64,000 bases of DNA, taken from the NCBI GenBank assembly GCA_949358305.1, contig CASHSZ010000111.1, positions 1 to 64,000 on the forward strand. Reading direction: 5' to 3'. This DNA comes from Strigamia acuminata. Taxonomy: Eukaryota; Arthropoda; Chilopoda; Geophilomorpha; Linotaeniidae. Below are positions 49,808-59,804 of this stretch, one piece after another. The notes beneath the pieces are model-generated. The model saw only the letters and a list, made by a program, of their open reading frames with translations, was not told the DNA's origin and searched no databases. The position numbers were made by a program, and so were the translations under genes. Every line of letters begins with the position of its first letter. Position 1 is the stretch's first letter.

Positions 49808-50137
49808 GCCGGCTAATTGGTGTTTGTTTTGAACGAGCGAGTGTCCGGCGAGTGAACGATCCAACGTTGCGCTTTTCGATGAAAATTGTCCGAGTCTCGT
49901 GTGCTCATGCGCATCGTGCGGCGCGCAGGTCCACAACACTGTTTTCACGGGCTTTAAAAATAAATAAACTCGTTTCTCTCGTCTTTCTCCGTTTTGTAGA
50001 TTTTTATTCGGTTTGTCGTTTCCCGAGCTGTACAAAAAATCAAAAATAAAATGAAATGCGTAACTTTAAACGAATGGCGACGATGACGGTGACAAATTCT
50101 TCGATTCGATCGGTCGGTCTATGGCCGCGCCGCGAAA
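49808..50137. repeat. Left copy of a 330-bp duplication of the thymidine kinase 3' end
   Basis: The sequence matches 57680-58009 at a constant offset of 7872 bases without a difference that I noticed. On the minus strand it contains the last five codons and stop of the thymidine kinase gene plus its 3' untranslated region. It stops where the copia LTR begins. The fragment cannot encode kinase. Confidence 0.9.
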
Positions 50138-50616
50138 TATTGAGTTGTGGTGGAAATATTGTGTGTTTGGTTGTTTGTCGCCATATTGTATAGTTTGTGA
50201 ATATTTACATTACACACTTTCCGGATATGTGTAATGAATGTGCTGCTATTTAATGTCTCGATGTCGCGTTCAATCGATCTCGATTTTTATTAATGCTGGT
50301 TCTGTACCGCGGTTGAACGTTTCCATTTAGCAGCATGCGCTGATAACATCGTCTGCTCAAAAGAGCGAGTCCTGTATTGTTATTATTGCTTAGTTATCGA
50401 TTATGAATGTCATTGCTTTTATTTTATAATGTAAAGGACAAATCATTGAAATCCAACAATGATTTATCCTATTTTTCCGAGTGCAGTTGTTAGCCTCGAA
50501 GCGTGTACACTTTTATGTGATATTAAACATGGCGCACGCATGTCGGGGTCGCGCACCTGTTTAGACACTCGTCAACTCCTTTCTAACCGATGTTTTGGCC
50601 AGGAAATCGCTTTATA
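50138..50616 (+). repeat. 5' LTR of the Ty1/copia element
   Basis: It starts TATTGAGTTGTGG right after the duplicated flank and ends just before the primer-binding site at 50617. The same sequence recurs at 56682-57160, offset 6544, with no difference noticed, so insertion is recent. Confidence 0.85.
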
Positions 50617-50634
50617 TGGTAGCAGAGGGTGGTT
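50617..50634 (+). other. Primer-binding site (initiator tRNA-Met type)
   Basis: TGGTAGCAGAGGGTGGTT resembles the complement of the 3' end of animal initiator tRNA-Met. It marks the LTR end and the start of minus-strand DNA synthesis. The leader from here to the ORF is about 1.2 kb. Confidence 0.75.
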
Positions 50635-51816
50635 GACGACGGCCCAACCAGTTTGTAAAGGATTTTCGGCATTTTTGGAGACCGAACGTAGCCCAGACGT
50701 CGCTCGACATCGCCGCAAACGCGACTCGATCGACCAGGACGGGTTTCACCTCGCCAACGCGCTTGAAACGGATTGACAGGGTGTGCGGACATTATTTCGG
50801 ACATTTACAAGCGTAAGCTGTGTGTTTTTGCAATTTTTCGGTGTGAAATAAACACCAAAATTGTCGACTTTGAAAATTTTTGTGCGGCGGCCATCTTGGA
50901 TCGCCCAGGCAGCGTAGCCAGCCGACCAGAGCGTGTATCGGGTCTATTCACGCCCGCACGACGTTGTTTCTTCAAGACAACGTCAATTTTCAACGAGACA
51001 ACGCGTATCTCAGCGGAACGGCGCCTTCAATCGCCGAAACGACGATTTTTCATCACGAAACGGACGAAAATCATCGTGGGATCGCTGGTGAAGAACAAAT
51101 CCTCACCAGCGGCCATTTTTGTTTGGATTTTCATCGCTGCCGACGGTGGAAATCAATCGGGAGTGTCTGCGTACGTATAAGCCTACGTACACGACCAATT
51201 TTGAGCGGAAAAGCCGTGGCTTGCACCCCGGTGTGCTACACGAAGGCGCGGACGTGCGCAACGACGATTTTGGATTATTTTTCCCCACTTTTGCACGGAA
51301 GTGTGCAAGTGGTAGCACGTCGGCCCCAGTTCCGTGCACCAATAACGTCAACCCGACGTTCACCGCTACGAGGAAGCGATTGCGACGATCGGATCCCGCA
51401 ATTCGCCCAACTTAACAACGAAAAAGTGTATTTAATTAGATATTGTCGTGAAACTTTGTTAGTTTTAAGTTTTTGTTGTTGGTCCCTTGTTAGATTCGGT
51501 GCTACCCTACGTCCAGTCGGGCACGTAACACTGTATTCTTGGCTGGGCTTATCCAGGGCCCCCAACCATCCCGCGACCCCAGGAGGTCGGACGGAAGAGT
51601 TGGTGGATTGCCAGTCAAGGTTTTCCAATCTCACTTATTGAGATTCCCCGGGTTGAAACTGTATTTTCGCCTTCCTTTTTGGTTTTTGGGACTAGAGACA
51701 ATTGTGCATTGTGTGATTAAGTGCTCCTGTGAAGTGTTTGTGCGGAATAAATTCCGAAATTGTGTTTTCTCCGTGCATAACTAATTATTATTGTGCATTT
51801 TCCTTGTGTCGTCGCG

Positions 51817-54800
51817 ATGGCTTCAAAACACGACGATTACAAGGATATTAAAAAGCTCGATGGCACGAACTATGCCACCTGGTCCGTGCAGGTCCAGTTA
51901 TTGCTCAAATACAACGGCGTTTGGGGACATGTTAGTGGCTCTGAGCCACCACTGGCTGCAACAGCCACTGCAAAAGAGAAGCGGGAGTTTAACGCTCGAG
52001 AGGACAAGGCAATGTCCACTATTTGCATGAGTTGCGCCGAGCCGCAGCAAGTGATAGCTGTTGCCTGCCCCACCGCTGCTAAAGTTTGGGAAGCCCTAAA
52101 GGACGCTTATCAACCGACGACGAGGGCACGTCGTGCTCGGTTGCGACGTGAATTCCTCAACATGAAACTTAGAGATAATGAGGAAATGCTAGTTTTCACC
52201 GGGCGGGTCGACCGCAAAATTGTCGAACTGAAGGACGTTAAAATTGAGGTCACCGATGAATTCCAGGCATTCCAATATTTAGATCTTCTGCCCCCACAAT
52301 ACGAGGCTGTGAAACAGACCGCGTATCACTGGTCGGATACGGAATTCACAGCGAAAAACGTTAAAGAACGTTTACTTGGCGAGTACAATCGCCTTTATGA
52401 ACAGACCAATGAATTTGGCGTCCCACCTGTATTGGCAGACAATACTACCGCTTTCTATACTAAAGGGAAATGGAAACCTCGTGGAAAAACCCCAAATTCC
52501 CCCGGAACTTCGCGTGGAACATGTTTTACTTGCGGTGGGTCGGGACACTTCGCCAGGGAGTGCCCATCGCCGCCGAAACAGCAAGGGACTTTCCCCGCCA
52601 GCGCTGGCTCGCCAGCCCAATTGAATCGTGGAGGCACCCGTGGCAAAGGACGAGGCAGAGGGGGTCCACAGAGAGCAAATCTCACACAACTGGACCCCTA
52701 TACAGATGAGCCCTACACTTTGTATTCTGCGGTGTCGGAAGAGAAGCCCACAGTGCCCTTATCTCTTGTGTCGCACGGAAACTACGATTCACAGTGGTAC
52801 GTGGACACGGGAGCGACCGATCACTTTTCCTTCAACCGGAATTGGTTTTCAAACTTCAAACCGTTGTCTAACTTCAGCGTTCTACAAGGAGAAGGAAAAT
52901 CGAAGATTGAAGGTGTGGGCAACATCGTTCTCACGTCGCTTTATGGACAAAGAACGAGGAAAATAACTTTGACGAATGTATTCTTCGCCCCGAATTTTCG
53001 GAAAAACCTTATTTCGCTCGGGCGCACCGATGAGGCTGGGTTGTGCACAATTGTCAAAGATGGGAAAATGAGTATTTTCAAAGATAAAATCGAGGAACCT
53101 TTGATTTCGGCAGTTCGGACTAGCGACAGGCTGTACAAAGTCAACTGCCGGGTCGAGGTTAATTCTGTAAACACAGCTGCATTAACTGCGCAACAGGATA
53201 CAGCTGCTGTCCTCGATTTAATCAAATCATCCGTGAAGGATGAAAAATTTGTACAACCGCTACTAACCATTTTAGATTTTAAGTCAGCTTTACTAAAAAG
53301 TTTCTGTAAGCCGGATATGGGAAAATCCGCATCTAATTTGAGTACGCAAGTAAGCGAGCCAACCAAAGCGAATGCGCCTGCGGCGATTAATTTACAGAAA
53401 ACAGTGAATGAGGTTCAGACACCTCCTGCTATTGTTCCCGAAGCTAATGCGACTGCGAAAGTTAACAAAAGCGGGGATACTGGGATCAAAATGAGAAAGA
53501 AAGAAATATCCCAGAGTATGGACACGTGGCATTCCAGAATGGGCCACCATAATGCTAAAGGCATTATTAAATTAACCGAATCCGAGGACGTTTTTGGGAT
53601 CAATTTGTCTAACAAAGAATTATCCACTTGTGACGCATGTGCCCGTGCTAAGAGCACTAGGGCGAGTTTTCCCCCGATAATTACCATTTCCACTAAGGGA
53701 GTATTAGATTTAGTGCACATGGATGTTTGGGGGGCATCACAAGCTACTTCCTTGGGTGGGGCTAATTTTTACTTTATATTGGTTGATGATTATTCACGTT
53801 ATATGTGGATCATAACGATGAAGACCAAAGGGGAAGTTTTGGGCCATTTTAAACGTTGGTTGACGGAAGTCGAAAGAACGACATCACGGAAAGTGAAATG
53901 CATTAAAACTGATAATGGAGGAGAATTTATTTCGCGGAATTGGGATGATTATGCATCCAAAATTGGTTTGAAATGTATTCGTACGAATACATATAGCCCG
54001 GAAATGAATTCTGTTGCAGAACGTGCAAACCGTACCATTGTCGGTGGCGTCAGAGCTTTAATGTTGGAAAATGATTTCCCCTATCCCCTTTGGGCTGAAT
54101 TAGCGACGACCATAGTTTACTTAAAGAACCGATTCCCCCATGAAGGGCTTGGAGGAAAAGTGCCCTATACCGTGTTTTTCGGCAAGAAATTGTCTTTGCG
54201 ACACATCAGGTGTATTGGGTCGAAGACATTTGTACATATCCCGTCCCAGGTCAGAAAGGGCAAACTGGAAGGAAGGGCTTGGGCGGGAGCACTCATTGGA
54301 TACGCAATATCAACTAGGGGCTACAGGGTTTGGGATCCTGTACGGAATCAAGTTTTTGCGTCCAAACATGTCCGAATTTTCGAAGACTCATATTGGTATG
54401 AGATTGGCAAACGGCTACAACAGCCCATCAAGCAACCGCAGGGTGGCCAATTCAAACATTTTGGGGATTCTTCCTCGGACACCGAGGGAGATGATGATGA
54501 TTCCGTTGCCCCTATCCCTGAAATTGTTGAGGAAGTGCAAGAGGCACTACCACCTCCTATTCCGCCCCCTGTTGAACCCCCGGTTCCGAAGGAGAAGCCT
54601 CCTTTACCCACAACCCCAAAGCCTGTTTTCAGACCTGAATTGAGGCCGCTTGTAAAACAAGCGATACAACAGCCTGCGATAGAAACTGTTGAAGGTGACT
54701 TGGTTGGGGATGCTGGTGCTGGGGATAATCCAGTTGAAGAAATTGGTGGGGCGAAGGGGGATAACGGCGATGGCGAGAATTACTTCAATGTTTATCCTGA

Positions 54801-56664
54801 CGACGATGAGGAGGTTGATCTTCCTCCTACGATACAAGCTCGTCGTGGTTCGGGCAAAAAGGGAAAGAAGGTCAAAGATCCTTTGTCGCTGCCGCTGGAT
54901 ATGACTAAGTGGAGACGGGTCCAGTCTGTCCGGAAAGCCGGGGCAACGGCTGGGAAAATTGATGTGGTTTATTTCTCGCCCAATGAAGACAAACTTAGAA
55001 GTCGGACTGACGTTGCGCGATGGTGCGACGCAGAGGGTTACCACTACGACCCAGATCTTTTTGACTTCAAAACCTTAGAGGGTGAAGAACCCGAACTCCC
55101 TTTTGCCGGTTTCTGTGCCGTAGAGCCTGATACCTACGAGGAGGCAATGAGGCACACCAACAAACGGGACTGGGAAAAGGCGATGAAAGAAGAGACAGAT
55201 ATCTTCGACGATCGAACTGTCTATAAAGAAATTGATAAGCCCGAAGGAGAGTTGCTTTTGGGATCAAAATGGATTTATAAAATGAAAAGGGACCAGTCGG
55301 GTGCAGTCGCGCGCTACCGGGCTCGCTTGGTAGCACAAGGCTTCAAGCAGAGGCCGGGCATTGACTTTACGGAGGTATTTTCCCCCGTAGTCAATTTCGT
55401 CCTCGTTATAGTGTTTTTCTGTACCTTGGTGATACTGAAAGGTTGGAGAGATGTCCACCTTGACATCAAGGCCGCGTACTTGTACGGGGACCTTGATAAG
55501 GTCCAATTCATGGAGATTCCCAAGGGCTACAGAACAGCCGAAAACCAACATAAGTGTTGGATGCTGTTGAAGTCATTATATGGACTACATCAGAGTGGAC
55601 GGATGTGGTACCAAGCCCTCCACGACCGTCTACTCCAACTGGGATTTGTGCCCTTGTTGGGTCTTAACTGTGTTTATGCGTTAGACAACGACGCAATTCT
55701 TATCTTTTACGTGGACGACATAGTTCTCTTCTCCAAGGATGACTACGTCGAGGAATGCGTTGTTCGATGGATTAGGGAATCCTTTGACACGGTTGATTTG
55801 GGTCCCGTGACCCTCTTGTTAGGCATAGCCTTTGATAGGTCTGGGGGCCAAATTAGGATCCATCAAAGGGCATACATAGAAAAACTTTGTAAGTTGTATG
55901 GGGTCGACTCATGCCTTCGGATTAGAGTACCTGGGACGCCAGGAACGATTATTCAGGGCGTGACGGAAAAGGAGCGGGTTGATTCCACTTTCCCCTATCG
56001 CAACTTAGTGGGAAGTCTCTTGTTCTTGGCGAGCAGGACAAGGCCAGACATCCTGTTCTCGGTCATTGTCCTCTCACAATACAATGAGAAACATTCGACG
56101 CGTCACATTAGTATGTTATTGCAAATTTTGCGATATCTGGCAAATACGTCGGATTATATGATTAATCTTTCCAATTGCCGAAATGATAATCTAACTGTGT
56201 ATACCGACGCGTCGTTTGCCCTCGATGCAGACAAAAGGAGAAGCTTCGGGGGTCACATAGTCTATTTGGGTGGCGTTCCGATCATGTGGAACTGCCATAA
56301 GCAGTCAATGACTGCGTTATCGATCATGGAGAGTGAATTTCTGGCCGTGGTCGATGGCGTAAAGGAGATTATATGGCTAGAGAGGCTTTACGATGCCGAC
56401 ATCATGTTCAGCATCAATCGGAACACCCCATGCGTGTACGCGGACAGTATGCCCGCGATACAATACGCCAAAAACCGAATAGAGAATAGGGCGAATAAAC
56501 ATATCGACGTAAAGCTTCATTTCCTCAGGGACTGGTTTGAGCGCGGAACGTTTGCTATTAAGCATATTCCAGGGGCCCTGAATGTCGCCGATGTGATGAC
56601 CAAATGGTTACCCAAGCCCAGACTTAACACCTTGTGTGAGCATTTATTTGTAAGGCGCAAATAA
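51817..56664 (+). CDS. gag-pol: Ty1/copia Gag-Pol polyprotein, intact
   Basis: A single uninterrupted frame of 1615 residues starts at the ATG in GTCGCGATGG. The order is gag (Leu-Asp-Gly-Thr-Asn-Tyr-x-x-Trp near residue 12), a CCHC knuckle (Cys-Phe-Thr-Cys-Gly-Gly-Ser-Gly-His-Phe-Ala-Arg-Glu-Cys near 235), aspartic protease (Val-Asp-Thr-Gly-Ala near 329), and the pre-integrase His-Ser-Arg-Met-Gly-His segment near 572. Integrase follows, with Asp near 636, Thr-Asp-Asn-Gly-Gly-Glu-Phe near 698 and Ala-Glu-Arg-Ala-Asn near 734. Then come an acidic/proline linker, reverse transcriptase (Tyr-Val-Asp-Asp near 1298) and RNase H (Tyr-Thr-Asp-Ala-Ser near 1460). Integrase before RT is diagnostic of copia. 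All catalytic motifs are present, so it may be mobile. Confidence 0.95.
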   Translation: MASKHDDYKDIKKLDGTNYATWSVQVQLLLKYNGVWGHVSGSEPPLAATATAKEKREFNAREDKAMSTICMSCAEPQQVIAVACPTAAKVWEALKDAYQPTTRARRARLRREFLNMKLRDNEEMLVFTGRVDRKIVELKDVKIEVTDEFQAFQYLDLLPPQYEAVKQTAYHWSDTEFTAKNVKERLLGEYNRLYEQTNEFGVPPVLADNTTAFYTKGKWKPRGKTPNSPGTSRGTCFTCGGSGHFARECPSPPKQQGTFPASAGSPAQLNRGGTRGKGRGRGGPQRANLTQLDPYTDEPYTLYSAVSEEKPTVPLSLVSHGNYDSQWYVDTGATDHFSFNRNWFSNFKPLSNFSVLQGEGKSKIEGVGNIVLTSLYGQRTRKITLTNVFFAPNFRKNLISLGRTDEAGLCTIVKDGKMSIFKDKIEEPLISAVRTSDRLYKVNCRVEVNSVNTAALTAQQDTAAVLDLIKSSVKDEKFVQPLLTILDFKSALLKSFCKPDMGKSASNLSTQVSEPTKANAPAAINLQKTVNEVQTPPAIVPEANATAKVNKSGDTGIKMRKKEISQSMDTWHSRMGHHNAKGIIKLTESEDVFGINLSNKELSTCDACARAKSTRASFPPIITISTKGVLDLVHMDVWGASQATSLGGANFYFILVDDYSRYMWIITMKTKGEVLGHFKRWLTEVERTTSRKVKCIKTDNGGEFISRNWDDYASKIGLKCIRTNTYSPEMNSVAERANRTIVGGVRALMLENDFPYPLWAELATTIVYLKNRFPHEGLGGKVPYTVFFGKKLSLRHIRCIGSKTFVHIPSQVRKGKLEGRAWAGALIGYAISTRGYRVWDPVRNQVFASKHVRIFEDSYWYEIGKRLQQPIKQPQGGQFKHFGDSSSDTEGDDDDSVAPIPEIVEEVQEALPPPIPPPVEPPVPKEKPPLPTTPKPVFRPELRPLVKQAIQQPAIETVEGDLVGDAGAGDNPVEEIGGAKGDNGDGENYFNVYPDDDEEVDLPPTIQARRGSGKKGKKVKDPLSLPLDMTKWRRVQSVRKAGATAGKIDVVYFSPNEDKLRSRTDVARWCDAEGYHYDPDLFDFKTLEGEEPELPFAGFCAVEPDTYEEAMRHTNKRDWEKAMKEETDIFDDRTVYKEIDKPEGELLLGSKWIYKMKRDQSGAVARYRARLVAQGFKQRPGIDFTEVFSPVVNFVLVIVFFCTLVILKGWRDVHLDIKAAYLYGDLDKVQFMEIPKGYRTAENQHKCWMLLKSLYGLHQSGRMWYQALHDRLLQLGFVPLLGLNCVYALDNDAILIFYVDDIVLFSKDDYVEECVVRWIRESFDTVDLGPVTLLLGIAFDRSGGQIRIHQRAYIEKLCKLYGVDSCLRIRVPGTPGTIIQGVTEKERVDSTFPYRNLVGSLLFLASRTRPDILFSVIVLSQYNEKHSTRHISMLLQILRYLANTSDYMINLSNCRNDNLTVYTDASFALDADKRRSFGGHIVYLGGVPIMWNCHKQSMTALSIMESEFLAVVDGVKEIIWLERLYDADIMFSINRNTPCVYADSMPAIQYAKNRIENRANKHIDVKLHFLRDWFERGTFAIKHIPGALNVADVMTKWLPKPRLNTLCEHLFVRRK

Positions 56665-56670
56665 CCAAAC

Positions 56671-56681
56671 AAAGGGGGATA
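56671..56681 (+). other. Polypurine tract of the copia element
   Basis: AAAGGGGGATA stands between the ORF stop and the second LTR, where plus-strand DNA priming occurs. Confidence 0.7.
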
Positions 56682-57160
56682 TATTGAGTTGTGGTGGAAA
56701 TATTGTGTGTTTGGTTGTTTGTCGCCATATTGTATAGTTTGTGAATATTTACATTACACACTTTCCGGATATGTGTAATGAATGTGCTGCTATTTAATGT
56801 CTCGATGTCGCGTTCAATCGATCTCGATTTTTATTAATGCTGGTTCTGTACCGCGGTTGAACGTTTCCATTTAGCAGCATGCGCTGATAACATCGTCTGC
56901 TCAAAAGAGCGAGTCCTGTATTGTTATTATTGCTTAGTTATCGATTATGAATGTCATTGCTTTTATTTTATAATGTAAAGGACAAATCATTGAAATCCAA
57001 CAATGATTTATCCTATTTTTCCGAGTGCAGTTGTTAGCCTCGAAGCGTGTACACTTTTATGTGATATTAAACATGGCGCACGCATGTCGGGGTCGCGCAC
57101 CTGTTTAGACACTCGTCAACTCCTTTCTAACCGATGTTTTGGCCAGGAAATCGCTTTATA
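56682..57160 (+). repeat. 3' LTR of the Ty1/copia element
   Basis: It matches the 5' LTR over its whole length with no difference noticed. Unlike a normal 3' LTR it is not followed by flanking DNA but by another copy of the primer-binding site and leader. Confidence 0.85.
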
Positions 57161-57681
57161 TGGTAGCAGAGGGTGGTTGACGACGGCCCAACCAGTTTGT
57201 AAAGGATTTTCGGCATTTTTGGAGACCGAACGTAGCCCAGACGTCGCTCGACATCGCCGCAAACGCGACTCGATCGACCAGGACGGGTTTCACCTCGCCA
57301 ACGCGCTTGAAACGGATTGACAGGGTGTGCGGACATTATTTCGGACATTTACAAGCGTAAGCTGTGTGTTTTTGCAATTTTTCGGTGTGAAATAAACACC
57401 AAAATTGTCGACTTTGAAAATTTTTGTGCGGCGGCCATCTTGGATCGCCCAGGCAGCGTAGCCAGCCGACCAGAGCGTGTATCGGGTCTATTCACGCCCG
57501 CACGACGTTGTTTCTTCAAGACAACGTCAATTTTCAACGAGACAACGCGTATCTCAGCGGAACGGCGCCTTCAATCGCCGAAACGACGATTTTTCATCAC
57601 GAAACGGACGAAAATCATCGTGGGATCGCTGGTGAAGAACAAATCCTCACCAGCGGCCATTTTTGTTTGGATTTTCATCGC
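57161..57681 (+). mobile_element. Truncated second copia leader after the 3' LTR
   Basis: It repeats 50617-51137 exactly as far as I compared, beginning with the same primer-binding site. It then breaks off within the leader and joins the duplicated kinase flank with a 2-base shared GC (57680-57681). It is the start of a second element unit joined head-to-tail through a shared LTR. Open frames of 105 codons here and at 50459 are the same noncoding leader/LTR sequence. Confidence 0.85.
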
Positions 57682-58009
57682 CGGCTAATTGGTGTTTGTT
57701 TTGAACGAGCGAGTGTCCGGCGAGTGAACGATCCAACGTTGCGCTTTTCGATGAAAATTGTCCGAGTCTCGTGTGCTCATGCGCATCGTGCGGCGCGCAG
57801 GTCCACAACACTGTTTTCACGGGCTTTAAAAATAAATAAACTCGTTTCTCTCGTCTTTCTCCGTTTTGTAGATTTTTATTCGGTTTGTCGTTTCCCGAGC
57901 TGTACAAAAAATCAAAAATAAAATGAAATGCGTAACTTTAAACGAATGGCGACGATGACGGTGACAAATTCTTCGATTCGATCGGTCGGTCTATGGCCGC
58001 GCCGCGAAA
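57680..58009. repeat. Right copy of the 330-bp duplication
   Basis: Same sequence as 49808-50137. On this side it is continuous with the rest of the thymidine kinase gene and supplies its last codons and 3' untranslated region, including an AATAAA on the minus strand (57880-57875). Confidence 0.9.
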
Positions 58010-58536
58010 CACGCGCGACATGACGGAACGTATTTGTCGGCGCCCCCGATCACTACAACGTCCTCTTCGCCCGACGTCCGCTTCGTGAACGCCGCTTCCC
58101 TTCGGCACCGGTAGCACGTCGCCTCGAGTTTCACGACGTGCTCCGACTTCGGCAGCAATTCGCACACGTGTCCGAACGGGTTTCGTTTAAAGTCCCCGTC
58201 GAGGGCCGCGACTATCACGGTCTTCCCTTTCTCCGCCATTTCTTGACAGAACGGGACCAGGTCGTCGAAAAATTGACCCTCGTCGATGCCGATGGTTTCG
58301 AACTTTTCCGACTGTTCTCGAGCTTCCGCCAAGTCCCCGATCACGCGCGCCGCTCTCGAGACTCCGGGGTGGGTGACGACTTCCGATGAACCGTGGCGAT
58401 CGTCGATCTTCGGCTTCAATAGCAGCGCCTTTCTCCCTTCGAGGCGCCTCAGGAGCTCCGTCGTTTTCCCCGCGAACATGGGCCCGATTATCAATTGGAT
58501 GCCGCCTCGCGGCTCGTTCTCGGGCGCGAGGGACAT
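57991..58536 (-). CDS. TK1: Thymidine kinase, TK1 type
   Basis: The 181-residue enzyme phosphorylates thymidine with ATP in the salvage pathway for dTTP. Walker A is Gly18-Pro-Met-Phe-Ala-Gly-Lys-Thr25. Asp85-Glu86-Gly-Gln-Phe-Phe holds the catalytic glutamate. The Cys141-x-x-Cys144 and Cys173-x-x-Cys176 pairs form the zinc site, and Gly-Gly-Ala-Asp-Lys-Tyr is the substrate-binding lasso. The ATG at 58536 is close to the usual N-terminus. The protein ends five residues after the last zinc cysteine and lacks the long C-terminal tail with the degradation signal of vertebrate TK1. The codons visible form one exon; an acceptor-like TTTAG lies just upstream, so a noncoding 5' exon is possible. The copia insertion struck codon 176 but a duplicated flank keeps this copy whole. 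Confidence 0.92.
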   Translation of the reverse strand: MSLAPENEPRGGIQLIIGPMFAGKTTELLRRLEGRKALLLKPKIDDRHGSSEVVTHPGVSRAARVIGDLAEAREQSEKFETIGIDEGQFFDDLVPFCQEMAEKGKTVIVAALDGDFKRNPFGHVCELLPKSEHVVKLEATCYRCRREAAFTKRTSGEEDVVVIGGADKYVPSCRACFAARP

Positions 58537-58884
58537 GCCGTCGCGTCTAAACGAATAAATAGATAAACAAACAAATAGGCGAATAAACGAGTCGGTGAAA
58601 ATGCGAGTCGGGGCAACGAAACCGATTGGTTTGAACCGAGTTCAATGTCGACAAAAACAGAAAAAAAAAAATGGCGGCGGTGGCGGCGGTGGCGGCGGTG
58701 GCGGCGGTGGCGGCGGTGGCGGCGGTGGCGGCGGTGGCGGCGGTGGCGGCGGTGGCGGCGGTGGCGGCGGTGGCGCCGTGCGAGTTCTCGTCCGTCCGTG
58801 TGTGCGCGGGAAAACAAACTTTTACTTAAATTTGCTGGCCAGTTTGTCGATGCAAATTAAAAGAAAAAAAACGAAAAAATAAAT
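58537..58884. repeat. GGCGGTGGC minisatellite upstream of thymidine kinase
   Basis: An uninterrupted GGT/GGC run spans about 58671-58773 with a 9-base period. It encodes Gly-only, Arg-Trp or His-Arg repeats depending on frame, so apparent ORFs here are artefacts. The plus strand has many closely spaced GG pairs and could form two-layer G-quadruplexes. It lies 130-240 bases upstream of the kinase start. Confidence 0.85.
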
Positions 58885-58900
58885 AAAATAAATAACTTAA

Positions 58901-58936
<36 letters not shown>

Positions 58937-59205
58937 AAAGAGAACCGAATCTTTCGATTCTCTCCCATCCTCCCGTTGTCTTACGAGAGGATGTTGCTAC
59001 GCGGAGGTCGTGTAATGTAAACATATTTATTTTCTTTTCAATCATCAAATCAGATCGTCAAACTGGAGAAACGAAACGTCGGCGGAAGCGGGATCCGAAC
59101 TCGGGACCCACGACTCCGTACAGTAGATCACTCTACCCACTCGGCCGGCCCGGCCAAGCGATAAGACCAGCTTTTCCGAGCCTTTTCTGCGTTTCGTGTA
59201 CACAC
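58885..59205 (-). mobile_element. tRNA-derived SINE, copy 7, reverse orientation
   Basis: On the minus strand it reads CGGCCGAGTGGGTAGAG (A-box variant), GAGTTCGGATCCCG (B-box), then CATCCTCTCGTAAGACAACGGGAGGATG as the conserved hairpin, GAATCGAAAGATTCGG and a TTTA tail. The hairpin stem differs at several positions from the other copies but still pairs. Confidence 0.72.
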
Positions 59206-59304
59206 GAATCGACCGAGCGAGACGGACGCGACGGATCTTATTAAATTTATTTATTTTTTTTCAATTGTTCGTCATTCGAATCGGTCGTGAGACATTTTAA
59301 TTTC

Positions 59305-59415
59305 AAATGCGGGATTAAATAGTCGCGTTTTATCACCGGCCCGGGTGGCGAGCGGACGGGGTTACCAACCGCACGGTGCCGTAAGCCGAGAGCGCGACGA
59401 GAGTCGCCGTGTTTC
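59305..59415 (+). mobile_element. Degenerate SINE head
   Basis: TTTATCACCGGCCCGGGTGGCGAGCGG and CAACCGCACGG match the start of the other SINE copies with a missing base in the A-box. The 3' half is not recognised. Confidence 0.5.
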
Positions 59416-59704
59416 CAAATTACGTCGCCGAGCGTCGCTCTACGCACAGACGGTCACCGCACGCGACTTGCACCACACTCGAGGACACTCGGACAACCCA
59501 AAAGTGAGTAATTAGTCGCTTCATTGTCACAGTTGTCAATTAATCGATCGAACAATCGGTCAATTATCTCCCCAACTACGTGCTTGTCGACGCATGTGCG
59601 CGAGCACGGACGCCGGAATTGGTTTCGGTCCGGTATCCATCGCCGCTCGCCCGCTCACTCGCTCACTCGCGTGTTTGGCAGATTTGCAACCCCGACCCTC
59701 TCTT

Positions 59705-59775
<71 letters not shown>

Positions 59776-59804
59776 CATTAAATTCTACTTCTACGTTCCA
59801 GGCA

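Noticed and set aside
50138-51137. A 1-kb copia LTR covering the whole stretch repeated on both sides
   Set aside because: An initiator tRNA-Met type primer-binding site lies at 50617, inside the repeated stretch, so the LTR is about 479 bases and the remainder is duplicated leader.
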